This document shows, in pieces, positions 35,280 to 44,280 of a stretch of 64,000 bases of DNA. Numbering within the stretch: position 1 is the stretch's first letter; the number at the start of each line of letters is the position of its first letter. The stretch is from the NCBI GenBank assembly GCA_023409535.1, contig JAEYGZ010000046.1, positions 275,760 to 339,759 on the forward strand. The letters are read 5' to 3'. Both the position numbers and the translations under genes were made by a program. This stretch comes from Bacillota bacterium (GTDB taxonomy: Bacteria > Bacillota > Clostridia > Lachnospirales > Lachnospiraceae). The notes under the pieces were generated by a model that did no database searches, had not been told where the DNA came from, and saw only the letters and a program-made list of their open reading frames with translations.

Positions 35280-35678
35280 ATGAACATACCGGTAAATCAA
35301 TTTCCTTCCATTGAACAGATGACGCAGCAGCTGAACGCTGCAAGAACCCCGGCATCCGGCGGAAACAAGCTGTACAATAATACACCCTTCAGTGAGATAT
35401 TAAAAAGCAAGCAGGATACGGGTGAGACAGCTGAACTGAAATTTTCAAAGCATGCCAATGAGCGCTTGGCCAGCAGAAATATCGACTTAACCGATGATCA
35501 GCTGGAGCGTCTGGAGAATGGTGCAAGGAAAGCGAGTGAGAAGGGGATAAATGAATCCCTGGTTATGGTTGACAACCTGGCCTTCATCGTTAGTGTGAAA
35601 AACAATACCGTAATTACAGCAGTGAATGACGGTGAAGACAGAATATTTACAAATATTGATGGAGCAGTAATCATGTAA
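35280..35678 (+). CDS. Conserved flagellar operon protein (TIGR02530-like)
   Basis: The 132-residue protein contains LKFSKHANERLASRNIDLT, LERLENGARKASEKGI and DNLAFIVSVKNNTVITAV, the pattern of a small protein repeatedly found between flgD and flgE in Firmicutes. Its function is not known; the N-terminal third is disordered and polar. AAGGAAGGTG supports ATG 35280 rather than the GTG at 35271, which lies inside that site. Confidence 0.85.
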   Translation: MNIPVNQFPSIEQMTQQLNAARTPASGGNKLYNNTPFSEILKSKQDTGETAELKFSKHANERLASRNIDLTDDQLERLENGARKASEKGINESLVMVDNLAFIVSVKNNTVITAVNDGEDRIFTNIDGAVIM

Positions 35679-35703
35679 TAAGCCGGACCTTAGGGAGGCT
35701 TTC

Positions 35704-35729
35704 GTATCCATGAATGACAGATTGGATAC
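35704..35729 (+). other. Intercistronic hairpin before flgE
   Basis: GTATCCA (35704-35710) pairs with TGGATAC (35723-35729). No T-run follows; flgE starts 36 bases later. Confidence 0.45.
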
Positions 35730-35764
35730 CAGTGATTTAAGCAGAAATTGGAGGTCATAAAGCT

Positions 35765-37234
35765 ATGATGAGATCTTTGTTTTCTGGTGTTTCCGGTTTA
35801 AAAGTACACCAGACGAAAATGGACGTAATAGGTAATAATATTGCAAATGTTAACACAATCGGATTTAAGTCGAGCTCGGTAACTTTCTCCGATGTATTTT
35901 ATCAGACGACACAGCATGCTACCGGACCCAATGCCGAAACAGGAGCAACCGGACGAAATGCCATGCAGATCGGTCTTGGTTCCAATGTAGCATCCATTAC
36001 ATCGGCAATTACAGTGGCAGGTGCTTCCCAAAGAACCGATAATCCCTTTGATGTTATGATTGAAGGGGACAACTTCTTTATCGTAAACAGCGGCGGTTCC
36101 AATTATTTTACAAAGTCAGGCTCCTTTAATATCGATGCAGGCGGTACGCTTTGTACTTCCTACGGCGCGTCGGTGATGGGCTGGCAGGTGGATCCCAACG
36201 ATGAGACGAAGACGGTAGCGGATGCGGTATCACCCTTAAGGATTATGGCTCCTGAGAATATGTATGCGGAGCCTGTGGGAACCACAGAGGCTTATATCTC
36301 CGGTAATATCGACAGCAAGGATACGCAGCTTACCAGTGAGACAGGCAGAATGATTAACGTAACCTTCTTCGATAAGCTGGGTCACAGCTATACTGCGGAC
36401 CTGGTGGTAAAACAGGCAGAAGATCCTACCTCCACTTATACCATATCCGTGAAGGACATAACGGATGAAGACGGGCAATCTATTTTTGTCACTAAGTCGG
36501 TGGATCCCGTTACAGGGGAGACCAACTATACGCAAAGCGAGATAACAAGCTTTTCCTTTGGCGGACAGACCGCAACGATAGGAGAGATAAATGAAGAGGA
36601 CGGCTCCTTTACCATTGAAATGGAGGCTCCGACCATCAGTTTCAGTGCTTCGACCGGTGCATTCGTAGGATATAACGGTGAAGATCTGGCATCCAACTTG
36701 GAGGCCGGGCTCAGAGGACTGGTTCTGGATCTGAACGGAGATTCCACAGATCCGAGCCCGTTTGAGGATGTCAACATAGATTTTACATCGGTTACAATGT
36801 ATTCCACCAGCGGCTCCTCCTCCCTTGAAGCTGCCAAAGGAAGCCTCTTAGGGTTAGGAGCCGGCAGGCAGGTTGGTAATCTGACAGGCGTCAGCATCGA
36901 TGCTTCCGGTAAGATCTATGGTAAATATGATAACGGCGACAGCCGCTTATTGGGGCAGATCGCCGTAGCAAGCTTTGCCAATCCCGCAGGTCTTGAAGCA
37001 GTAGGTAACAGTATGTTTGCGGCAACACAGAACTCCGGTGAGTTTGATGGGATCGGACAGGATCCGACAAAGGGAGGCGGAAGCTTATCAACAGGTGTAC
37101 TTGAGATGTCAAATGTTGACCTCTCCCAGCAGTTTACGGATATGATCACAACGCAGAGAGGTTTTCAGGCAAATTCAAGAATAATAACAACATCTGACAC
37201 CTTGTTGGAAGAGCTGATTAATCTGAAGAGATAA
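35765..37234 (+). CDS. flgE: Flagellar hook protein FlgE
   Basis: FlgE polymerises into the hook outside the cell. The 489-residue protein begins MMRSLFSGVSGLKVHQTKMD and NNIANVNTIGFKSSS, the hook/rod signature, and ends with DLSQQFTDMITTQRGFQANS and a helical tail TSDTLLEELINLKR. The variable domain lies in the middle. GGAGG precedes two adjacent ATGs (35765, 35768). It follows flgD and is followed by a terminator-like hairpin before flbD. Confidence 0.95.
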   Translation: MMRSLFSGVSGLKVHQTKMDVIGNNIANVNTIGFKSSSVTFSDVFYQTTQHATGPNAETGATGRNAMQIGLGSNVASITSAITVAGASQRTDNPFDVMIEGDNFFIVNSGGSNYFTKSGSFNIDAGGTLCTSYGASVMGWQVDPNDETKTVADAVSPLRIMAPENMYAEPVGTTEAYISGNIDSKDTQLTSETGRMINVTFFDKLGHSYTADLVVKQAEDPTSTYTISVKDITDEDGQSIFVTKSVDPVTGETNYTQSEITSFSFGGQTATIGEINEEDGSFTIEMEAPTISFSASTGAFVGYNGEDLASNLEAGLRGLVLDLNGDSTDPSPFEDVNIDFTSVTMYSTSGSSSLEAAKGSLLGLGAGRQVGNLTGVSIDASGKIYGKYDNGDSRLLGQIAVASFANPAGLEAVGNSMFAATQNSGEFDGIGQDPTKGGGSLSTGVLEMSNVDLSQQFTDMITTQRGFQANSRIITTSDTLLEELINLKR

Positions 37235-37280
37235 TACAAGGCTGATGTATGAATAAGAATGCCGTATATCAGTAATGATA

Positions 37281-37308
37281 GGTGGCAGTATATCACTGCC
37301 ACCTTTTT
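37281..37308 (+). terminator. Intrinsic-terminator-like hairpin inside the fla operon, between flgE and flbD
   Basis: GGTGGCAGT (37281-37289) pairs perfectly with ACTGCCACC (37295-37303) around a five-base loop, followed by five T (37304-37308). All the hallmarks of a Rho-independent terminator are present, although genes on both sides belong to the same operon. Confidence 0.7.
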
Positions 37309-37327
37309 CATGATAGGAGAGATAGCT

Positions 37328-37519
37328 ATGATTGAAGTTACCAGATTAAATGATACCAAATTAATTATTAATGCTGAATTGATCGAGAAGATTGAGGAAT
37401 CTCCCGATACCATAATCACCTTAACTTCTGGAAATAAGATTATAGTAAAAGAGAGTGGACAAGAGATTAGAAATCTTGTAATATTATACAAAAAAGAGAT
37501 ATTTAGTCGAGAATTGTAG
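37328..37519 (+). CDS. flbD: FlbD-family flagellar protein
   Basis: The 63-residue protein (MIEVTRLNDTKLIINAELIE; LTSGNKIIVKES; VILYKKEIF) matches the small FlbD/SwrD family found between flgE and motA. SwrD raises motor torque in Bacillus subtilis. AGGAGA at 37315-37320 supports the ATG at 37328. It is the first gene after the terminator-like hairpin. Confidence 0.88.
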   Translation: MIEVTRLNDTKLIINAELIEKIEESPDTIITLTSGNKIIVKESGQEIRNLVILYKKEIFSREL

Positions 37520-37579
37520 AATTTATGAAAACTGATTTACAAAAGAGTAAAAAATAGATTTATAAGGAAGGTGGCTACA

Positions 37580-38380
37580 ATGGATTTAGCTTCCATATTG
37601 GGATTGATTTTATGTTTTGTCATCGTGGTATACGGTATGTTGGTTGGTCAGGCCGGTTTTGAGGTGCTTTTAAACTTTGTGGATATCCCCTCTGTATTTA
37701 TAACAATTGGCGGCAGCTTAATGTGCGTTCTTACAATGTCGCCAGGATTAAAGGGGTTTTTTGAGAATATATCAAGCTTCCGGCTTGCATTAAAAGCTTT
37801 ACCATCAAATGAGGTTGAAACGATCCGAACCATTATTGCATTATCCAATGTGGCACGTAAAGAGGGTTTACTTGCACTGGAAGAGGCAGCCAATGATATA
37901 GATGATGAATTCTTAAAAAAAGGTGTTTTGCTGATCGTTGACGGTACAGACCCGGAGCTGGTCCGCAGCATTTTAGAGACTGAGCTTAATTATATCGAAA
38001 CAAGACATGCCAGTAAAACCTCTTTCTGGGATTCACTGGCAGCCATGGGCCCGGCCTGGGGTATGATCGGTACCCTGATCGGTCTCATTAACATGCTAAA
38101 GCAGATGGCAGATCCGAAAACCATCGGACCGAACATGGCGGTAGCCCTTGTAACCACCTTTTATGGCTCCATGATAGCAAACTGGATCTGTATTCCTATC
38201 TCCAGCAAGCTCAAAGCAAACAGTGCAAAAGAGATTATGATTAAAGAAGTTATGGTAGAAGGTCTCCTTTCTATTCAGGCGGGAGAAAACCCCAGAGTTA
38301 TTGAAGAAAAATTAAAATCCTTCCTGTCACCGGTACATAGGGCTTCCATGGAGGAGCAAGGCGGTGAACTTGTTGGCTAG
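37580..38380 (+). CDS. motA: Flagellar motor stator protein MotA
   Basis: MotA and MotB form the ion-driven stator. The 266-residue protein has four membrane segments, with VVYGMLVGQAGFEVLLNF near the start and the conserved WDSLAAMGPAWGMIGTLIGL around 150-170. AAGGAAGGTGG supports ATG 37580 rather than a GTG nine bases earlier. It overlaps the motB start by 17 bases. Confidence 0.95.
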   Translation: MDLASILGLILCFVIVVYGMLVGQAGFEVLLNFVDIPSVFITIGGSLMCVLTMSPGLKGFFENISSFRLALKALPSNEVETIRTIIALSNVARKEGLLALEEAANDIDDEFLKKGVLLIVDGTDPELVRSILETELNYIETRHASKTSFWDSLAAMGPAWGMIGTLIGLINMLKQMADPKTIGPNMAVALVTTFYGSMIANWICIPISSKLKANSAKEIMIKEVMVEGLLSIQAGENPRVIEEKLKSFLSPVHRASMEEQGGELVG

Positions 38381-39224
38381 AAAGAAAAGAGTACAGGAGG
38401 GCGGACAAAATAACGCCCCATGGATGAATACCTTTGCAGATTTAATGAATTTGCTCCTGTGTTTTTTTGTGTTCCTGTTTGGCATGTCAACGATTGATGC
38501 GGAAAAGTTTGAAAAAATCGCAAGATCCTTGTCTGAATCTATCGGAGTCTTCAGTGACGGAGGCACAGCCATTGGTACTGGTGATTTAGTTTCCTCCGGG
38601 ATTACACAGATGAATGAGCTTGGAGAATCCTATACTGACCTGAATGAGTCCAGCAGAAAAACCGGAGAGGATAAAGAAATACAGGATGATGCATCGGATA
38701 TAGGAGATGATGCCAAATTATCCGAGGCGCTGGAACGTGTTCAGGAAGAGCGGGTCGAGGTTACCACCAAGATGTATGAGGATGTATCTGAGTTGGTATC
38801 AAAGTATAATCTGGGTGAATTTGTTGAGCTTAGTGTAGATAAGAAGTATCAATATGTTGAGTTTACCTTGAAGGGATCCATTTTATATGATTCCGGAGAC
38901 GCCGAACTCAGATCTCATGCAAAACCGATTCTTTCAAGAATAGGAACAATTCTGAAGGAATATGAGGGATATACGGTAGAAATTACCGGTCATACGGACA
39001 ATGTACCGATGACAAGCAGTGCCTACAGGGATAATAACTGGCTTTCGTCAGCAAGAGCACTGAATGCAGCCGAATACCTAATTGATAATTCAGGACTTGA
39101 TCCAACCAATCTGAAATATTCCGGCAGAGGAGAATATGAGCCAATTGCCAGTAATTCGACTGAGGAAGGCCGTGCAAAAAACCGAAGAATAGAAATTAAA
39201 ATATATAATGCTTACAGCGGCTGA
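38364..39224 (+). CDS. motB: Flagellar motor stator protein MotB
   Basis: MotB anchors the stator to peptidoglycan and carries the ion-binding aspartate, here Asp26 in FADLMNLLLCFFVFLFGM. The 286-residue protein continues with a periplasmic-type linker and an OmpA-like domain (ITGHTDNVPM; NNWLSSARALNAAEYLI; GRAKNRRIEI). The start is GTG at 38364 inside motA, with GAGGAG upstream; TTG codons at 38370 and 38373 are possible alternatives. Confidence 0.93.
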   Translation: MNLLARKKRVQEGGQNNAPWMNTFADLMNLLLCFFVFLFGMSTIDAEKFEKIARSLSESIGVFSDGGTAIGTGDLVSSGITQMNELGESYTDLNESSRKTGEDKEIQDDASDIGDDAKLSEALERVQEERVEVTTKMYEDVSELVSKYNLGEFVELSVDKKYQYVEFTLKGSILYDSGDAELRSHAKPILSRIGTILKEYEGYTVEITGHTDNVPMTSSAYRDNNWLSSARALNAAEYLIDNSGLDPTNLKYSGRGEYEPIASNSTEEGRAKNRRIEIKIYNAYSG

Positions 39225-39250
39225 TTAGGGAGGTAAGGTTCCTGGATATA

Positions 39251-39434
39251 CGTTTTAAAATATATAAATTGTATTGGGAGGAAATCCTCCTGAATGCATG
39301 TGTTAAAAATATATAAATTGTGTTAGGAGGAAATCCTCCTGAATGCATATTTTAAAAAATATATAATTTGTGTTAGGAGGAAATCCTCCTGAATGCATGT
39401 GTTAAAAAATATATAATTTGTGTTAGGAGGATTT
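39251..39434 (+). repeat. Tandem array of about 50-base units carrying the ribosome-binding-site sequence, before fliL
   Basis: GGAGG recurs at 39277, 39326, 39376 and 39426, a spacing of 49, 50 and 50 bases. The first three copies are followed by AAAT and CCTCC, so each forms a palindrome (copy 2 reads AGGAGGAAATCCTCCT at 39325-39340), then GAATGCAT and an AT-rich run ending TTGTGTT or a variant. The last copy instead reads AGGAGGATTTATG and starts fliL. Each internal unit holds an ATG (39294, 39343, 39393) opening a 7-10 codon frame. Confidence 0.9.
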
Positions 39435-39938
39435 ATGAAAAAGAATATTTTAACGATTATCATCATGGCTGTCACGCTGATTAACACAATTTTATTAGGT
39501 GTAATCATTTTTTCCGTCGTACCCACGTCCAACAAGACCAATCAAATGATGTCCAAGGTAGCCTCCATTATAGATCTTGAACTGGAATCTCCGCAAAACG
39601 GCGGGGTGGAAGTAGCAGACATTGTGACCTATAATATTGAGGACAAGCTGACACTCAATCTGAAGAAGGATGCAGACGGAAAAGATCATTTTGCAATGCT
39701 TAACATATCCCTCTCCATGAACAGTAAGAATGAGGATTATGAGCGTCTGTCCGGTAAAGTCGGGGAAAATGAAAATGCAATCACAGAAATTGTATCCGAT
39801 GAGTTTGGAAAATACACCAAGGATGAGGTTAGTTTAAATAAGGATGCGATTAAGGAGCAGGTGATCAAACGAATTCAGGAGCTGTTCCAGTCGGATTTTA
39901 TTATTAACGTATCCTTTGGCGGTATGGTTACGTCATAA
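39435..39938 (+). CDS. fliL: Flagellar basal body-associated protein FliL
   Basis: FliL is a single-pass membrane protein that sits around the stator and supports torque. The 167-residue protein has an N-terminal membrane segment (ILTIIIMAVTLINTILLGVII) and an extracytoplasmic domain with DKLTLNLKKDADGKDHF and a C-terminal INVSFGGMVTS strand. The ATG at 39435 follows the last GGAGG of the repeat array. Confidence 0.85.
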   Translation: MKKNILTIIIMAVTLINTILLGVIIFSVVPTSNKTNQMMSKVASIIDLELESPQNGGVEVADIVTYNIEDKLTLNLKKDADGKDHFAMLNISLSMNSKNEDYERLSGKVGENENAITEIVSDEFGKYTKDEVSLNKDAIKEQVIKRIQELFQSDFIINVSFGGMVTS

Positions 39939-40044
39939 CAGCACGAAATTACTATTTTCATACAGATTGTTTCGTGATAAAATATGATGATTTTCTTGTT
40001 ATTTTGTGTTATTATGTTACTAGTATAACAGGGAGGAAAAGAAC

Positions 40045-41025
40045 ATGGGCGACGTCCTATCCCAAAATGAGATAGATAATTTGCTTGCAGCCTTAAGCAG
40101 CGGTGAGTTGGATGCGGATGAATATAAGGAAGCGGCAGAAAAACAGGTCAAGATTTATGATTTTGCAAGGCCCTCCAAGTTCTCCAAAGAACACCTGCGT
40201 ACGATTAATATCATCTTCGAGCATTATGCGAGACTGCTTTCCACCAACCTTCCGGCCTATTTGCGGAAAAATGTGCAGATTGAGGTAGTGAACTCGGAAG
40301 CGGTCACCTACTCGGAATTTTCAAATGCATTATCTAATCCGGTTCTGATTGGTGTCGTTGATTTTACCCCGCTGGAGGGGAATATCATCATCGAACTGGC
40401 CAATAACCTTGGATATGCAATTGTTGACCGAATGTTAGGCGGAGGCGGATATCCTCTTGAGAAGATACGTGATTTCTCCGAGATCGAGTTATCGATCATA
40501 GAGCGTATTTTCAATATATGCACCAATTTACTCCGGGAGCCATGGGCAAATGTAATCCAGGTACAGCCCAGACTATTGCGAATTGAGACAAACTCCCAGT
40601 TTGCACAGATTATTTCTCCCAGCGAAATGATTTCTCTGGTAACCTTGAATGTCAGGATAGGTAATATTGAAGGAATGATGAATATTTGTCTTCCTTATGT
40701 GTGTCTTGAGCAGGTTATTGATAAACTGAATACGAAATACTGGTATTCAACCATGAAGATGGCGGATAATACCTCTTACCAGGATGTGATAGAAGTTGCT
40801 ATTTCTAAGGCGAAGATACCATTACGGGCAATACTCGGTAAAAGTACGATATCCGTCAATGACTTTATGAATATGCAGCGGGGAGATATTATCAGATTAA
40901 ATTCAAAAGTAGATGATGAATTAACCGTCTATGTCGGTAACTTAAATAAATTCACCGCACTGCCGGGGGCATCCTCGGGTACCTATGCGGTGAAAATTTC
41001 ATCAATTATCAGAGGAGAGGAGTGA
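40045..41025 (+). CDS. fliM: Flagellar motor switch protein FliM
   Basis: FliM is the C-ring protein that binds phosphorylated CheY. The 326-residue protein starts with the CheY-binding motif LSQNEIDNLLAAL (about 5-17), has the CheC-like middle domain (LRTINIIFEHYARLLSTNL; DRMLGGGGYPLEKIRDFSEIE) and the C-terminal surface domain. GGGAGG precedes the ATG. It follows fliL after about 106 bases that hold only a weak hairpin. Confidence 0.96.
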   Translation: MGDVLSQNEIDNLLAALSSGELDADEYKEAAEKQVKIYDFARPSKFSKEHLRTINIIFEHYARLLSTNLPAYLRKNVQIEVVNSEAVTYSEFSNALSNPVLIGVVDFTPLEGNIIIELANNLGYAIVDRMLGGGGYPLEKIRDFSEIELSIIERIFNICTNLLREPWANVIQVQPRLLRIETNSQFAQIISPSEMISLVTLNVRIGNIEGMMNICLPYVCLEQVIDKLNTKYWYSTMKMADNTSYQDVIEVAISKAKIPLRAILGKSTISVNDFMNMQRGDIIRLNSKVDDELTVYVGNLNKFTALPGASSGTYAVKISSIIRGEE

Positions 41026-41030
41026 CTACG

Positions 41031-42206
41031 ATGGATGGTATGCTTTCTCAAGAAGAAATTAATGCATTATTAAACGGCCTGAGTACAGATGTATCGGAAA
41101 GTACCGCGCAGGAGAAACTGACCGATGCGGAAAAAGACGCGATAGGCGAGATCTCCAATATCAGTATGGGAACTGCGGCGACAACACTGTTTTCCCTAGT
41201 GAATCAGAGAGTGAATATTACCACCCCGGTTGTAGAATACGCGACCTGGAATGACATTGTCAGCAGCTATGATAAGCCTTGTGTATTTGTTCAGATTTAT
41301 TATGAGGATGGTCTTGACGGTAATAACATATTAATCCTGAAGGAAAAGGATGTAAAAATCATTACGGATCTGATGATGGGCGGTGATGGCACCAATACGG
41401 AGGGCGAGCTTACAGACCTTCATTTAAGTGCAATCAGCGAAGCGATGAACCAGATGATGGGTTCCGCTGCAACCTCCATTTCATCCATGCTGGAGAAAAG
41501 GGTAAATATCAGTCCCCCGGTTTCTGCGGTTGTAGACCTGGATGAGCACATGAGCGGCGAAAATATTGCCGAGTTCTTAAAGGGCAGTTTTGTCCGGGTA
41601 TCCTTCCATATGGAAATCGGTAATTTGGTGGACAGTGTGCTGATGCAATTATATCCCTTTGATTTTGCCAGAGACCTGTATCGTCAGTTTATCCAGGCAA
41701 CCTCAATGGAACCGGATGTATCCACCAGACCCGCGGCGGACAGCGTACCGAAAAAGCCCCAGGAACAGCAGGCCGTCCAAATGCAGCAGCAATCGGCTCC
41801 TATGCAGCAGCCTCAAGGCATCCCTTATGCAAATATGGGTTATCCGCCTCAGGGAATACCTCAGCCGATGCCGTACATGATGCCGCCCATGCAGGATGTC
41901 AATGTTCAGCCGGTACAGTTTGCTCCTTTCACACCTATGGCGGCAAATGCTGTACAGCCGGAGAATATCGGATTGTTAATGGATGTGCCTCTTGAGGTTA
42001 CCGTTGAGCTTGGCAGAACCAGTAAGTCAATCAAAGAGATTTTGGATTTCACACCGGGGACGATCATCGAATTAAACCGTCTGGCCGGAGAACCGATTGA
42101 CGTATTGGTTAACGGCAAATTTGTTGCCAAAGGCGAGGTTGTGGTTATGGAAGAAGCCTTTGGTATCCGGGTGACGGAAATTGTGAAACAGAAGCAGATT
42201 GTCTGA
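41031..42206 (+). CDS. fliY: Flagellar switch protein and CheY-P phosphatase FliY
   Basis: The 391-residue protein combines an N-terminal CheY-binding motif (LSQEEINALLNGL), a CheC-type phosphatase domain with two active-site helices (EIGEISNISMGTAATTL-like, and LHLSAISEAMNQMMGSAAT), a Gln/Pro/Met-rich linker, and a C-terminal FliN domain (VPLEVTVELGRTSKSIKEIL). FliY is the Gram-positive FliN counterpart that also dephosphorylates CheY. AGGAG (41018-41022) supports ATG 41031 over the GTG at 41022. Confidence 0.95.
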   Translation: MDGMLSQEEINALLNGLSTDVSESTAQEKLTDAEKDAIGEISNISMGTAATTLFSLVNQRVNITTPVVEYATWNDIVSSYDKPCVFVQIYYEDGLDGNNILILKEKDVKIITDLMMGGDGTNTEGELTDLHLSAISEAMNQMMGSAATSISSMLEKRVNISPPVSAVVDLDEHMSGENIAEFLKGSFVRVSFHMEIGNLVDSVLMQLYPFDFARDLYRQFIQATSMEPDVSTRPAADSVPKKPQEQQAVQMQQQSAPMQQPQGIPYANMGYPPQGIPQPMPYMMPPMQDVNVQPVQFAPFTPMAANAVQPENIGLLMDVPLEVTVELGRTSKSIKEILDFTPGTIIELNRLAGEPIDVLVNGKFVAKGEVVVMEEAFGIRVTEIVKQKQIV

Positions 42207-42244
42207 AGCAAAACATTACATAAGAAGATAGGAGAATATTAATT

Positions 42245-42607
42245 ATGGCAAAAAGTATTTTAATTTGTGACGATGCGGCATTTATGAGAATGATGATCAA
42301 AGACATCCTCACCAAGAACGGCTACAATGTTGCCGGTGAAGCAGAGAACGGCTTAAAAGCAGTTGAAAAATATCAGGAAACCAAGCCGGATTTGGTAATG
42401 ATGGATATCACTATGCCGGAGATGGACGGCCTTCAGGCACTGAAGAAGATTAAAGCCGCAGATCCCACTGCAAATGTAATTATGTGCTCTGCCATGGGTC
42501 AGCAGGCGATGGTTATTGAGTCCATCCAGTCCGGCGCAAAGGACTTTATCGTTAAGCCTTTCCAGGCAGACAGGGTTTTAGAAGCAGTGAAGAAAGCGGT
42601 AGGTTGA
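42245..42607 (+). CDS. cheY: Chemotaxis response regulator CheY
   Basis: A single-domain receiver of 120 residues. The acidic pair is in ILICDDAAFMRMM, the phosphorylation site is Asp54 in LVMMDITMPEMDG, and the conserved lysine is in FIVKPFQ. Phosphorylated by CheA, it binds FliM (and FliY) to alter rotation. Its position after fliY inside the operon is usual in Clostridia and Bacillus. Confidence 0.95.
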   Translation: MAKSILICDDAAFMRMMIKDILTKNGYNVAGEAENGLKAVEKYQETKPDLVMMDITMPEMDGLQALKKIKAADPTANVIMCSAMGQQAMVIESIQSGAKDFIVKPFQADRVLEAVKKAVG

Positions 42608-42614
42608 TAGAATA

Positions 42615-43070
42615 ATGATGGGAACTATGCCAATTTTGCTGGAAGCGAATGCTATTCTGGATCAATTGAAAGATATTACCCCGACCCCGACCCCAACTGC
42701 CGGGGGTCTGGCAGGTATTACAAGCAGGGCATCGGGCGGATCTGGCTTCTGGCAAATGACGGGCTTAGTTTTTATGCTGATTATCATCCTAATTGCTGCT
42801 TACTTTACCTCCAGACTTGTGGCAAATGTTAAGCTGGGCCAGCTTAAGAAAAGCAATTTTCAGGTCATCGATGCCTACCGGATCAGTGCAAATAAGGTGC
42901 TACAGATCGTAAAGATCGGCAATAAGTATGTTGTTCTGGGGATTGGGAAGGATTCGATCAACTACATAACGGAATTAGAGGAAGCTGAGGTTATATTCAG
43001 GGAATTTAATCAGGGTGAGAAGCAGACCTTCAAGCAAATTATGGATAAGCTGAAGAAAAATAATGAGTAG
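42615..43070 (+). CDS. fliO: Flagellar biosynthesis protein FliO
   Basis: The 151-residue protein has a Thr/Pro run (TPTPTPTAGG) near 23, one membrane segment (GLVFMLIIILIAAYFTSRLV), and a cytoplasmic domain with IDAYRISANKVLQIVKIGNKYVVLGIGKD, typical of FliO/FliZ, which helps assemble the FliP ring. It sits directly before fliP, as expected. Confidence 0.85.
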   Translation: MMGTMPILLEANAILDQLKDITPTPTPTAGGLAGITSRASGGSGFWQMTGLVFMLIIILIAAYFTSRLVANVKLGQLKKSNFQVIDAYRISANKVLQIVKIGNKYVVLGIGKDSINYITELEEAEVIFREFNQGEKQTFKQIMDKLKKNNE

Positions 43071-43082
43071 AGGCTGGTAATC

Positions 43083-43955
43083 ATGAATATACATAGCAGA
43101 ATTTATGTTAGCTTACGGTCTGTCATCCTTGCAGCTATTATCATCGCCGGAATATTGGTTTTTTGCAAAGGTGAGACAGCTTATGCTCAAGCGGTGAGGG
43201 ATACGGTAGATACCACGGCAGAGGATACCGGTAACTCCAACGAAATTGCAGGTGATGGTAATAATGTCAGCGGTACCTTCGGGCCTCTGGATTTTACCTT
43301 GAATACGGATGAGGATACAGGAAGTCTTTCCTCTACATTACAGATATTATTGGTTTTAACCATAATATCCCTGGCGCCGTCCATTCTTATCATGGTGACC
43401 TCGTTTACCAGAATCATCATTGTTTTGCATTTTGTCAGATCTGCCATCGGTACCACAACAACACCGCCCAATCAGGTTCTGGTCGGATTAGCGTTATTCC
43501 TGACCTTATTTATTATGTCACCGGTATTTACCCAGGTAAATAATGATGCCATCAAACCTCTTTCCCAAGGTACCATCACGCAGGAGGAGGCCATTGAGAA
43601 GGGTTTGGCTCCCATCCGGACCTTTATGATGGAGCAGGCGAAGCCTAAGGACCTGAGGTTATTTTTAGACATTGCAAATATTTCTGATGATACGATCAAT
43701 ACAGTAGATGATATCCCGACCACGGTAATCATCCCGGCTTTTATTATCAGCGAGCTGCGATATGCATTTATTATCGGATTTTTGATCTATATTCCTTTTA
43801 TCGTTATTGATATGGTAGTGGCATCCACATTAATGTCCATGGGTATGATGATGCTGCCGCCCACGATGATATCCATGCCCTTTAAGATATTACTGTTTAT
43901 TATGGCGGATGGATGGAATTTGATTATAGGGCAACTGGTTAAGACCTTTTACTAG
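43083..43955 (+). CDS. fliP: Flagellar export gate protein FliP
   Basis: FliP is a core subunit of the export gate. The 290-residue protein has an N-terminal signal peptide ending near ETAYAQA, a variable extracytoplasmic stretch, and then the conserved FliP body: LAPSILIMVTSFTRIIIVL, RSAIGTTTTPPNQVLVGLALF, and SMGMMMLPPTMISMPFKILLF at the end. These are strong family motifs. Confidence 0.96.
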   Translation: MNIHSRIYVSLRSVILAAIIIAGILVFCKGETAYAQAVRDTVDTTAEDTGNSNEIAGDGNNVSGTFGPLDFTLNTDEDTGSLSSTLQILLVLTIISLAPSILIMVTSFTRIIIVLHFVRSAIGTTTTPPNQVLVGLALFLTLFIMSPVFTQVNNDAIKPLSQGTITQEEAIEKGLAPIRTFMMEQAKPKDLRLFLDIANISDDTINTVDDIPTTVIIPAFIISELRYAFIIGFLIYIPFIVIDMVVASTLMSMGMMMLPPTMISMPFKILLFIMADGWNLIIGQLVKTFY

Positions 43956-43978
43956 CGACCCTAAGCTTATCCCGGTCG
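43956..43978 (+). other. Intercistronic hairpin between fliP and fliQ
   Basis: CGACC (43956-43960) directly after the fliP stop pairs with GGTCG (43974-43978). It is short and lacks a T-run. Confidence 0.35.
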
Positions 43979-44004
43979 TATGATATGTACTTTTGGAGGT
44001 TTCT

Positions 44005-44280
44005 ATGAATGAGACGATCATCATCGATATTGCGAGACAGGCAATCTATCTGGTTTTAAAAGCGGCGGCCCCTATGCTGATTGCATCCCTGGTGGTTGGT
44101 CTGATTGTCAGCATATTACAGACTGTTACCTCGATTCAGGAGCAAACCCTCACATTTGTTCCGAAACTGATTGCCGTATTCCTGGTCATGATATTTGCCG
44201 GAGGCTGGATTCTAAACAACATTCGGGAGTATATGGTAGAGCTGATTAATAATTTCAGTTACTATATTGATATTCTATGA
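44005..44280 (+). CDS. fliQ: Flagellar export gate protein FliQ
   Basis: A 91-residue protein with two membrane helices (APMLIASLVVGLIVSILQ; LIAVFLVMIFAGGWIL) and the conserved TVTSIQEQTLTFVPKL loop, matching FliQ in length and sequence. GGAGG precedes ATG 44005; a TTG twelve bases earlier lies at the ribosome-binding site. Its stop overlaps fliR by four bases. Confidence 0.94.
   Translation: MNETIIIDIARQAIYLVLKAAAPMLIASLVVGLIVSILQTVTSIQEQTLTFVPKLIAVFLVMIFAGGWILNNIREYMVELINNFSYYIDIL

Noticed and set aside
39251..39434. SD-type repeats considered as a CRISPR or transposon end
   Set aside because: The intervals between palindromes are nearly identical AT-rich sequence rather than spacers, and no transposase or terminal repeats are present.
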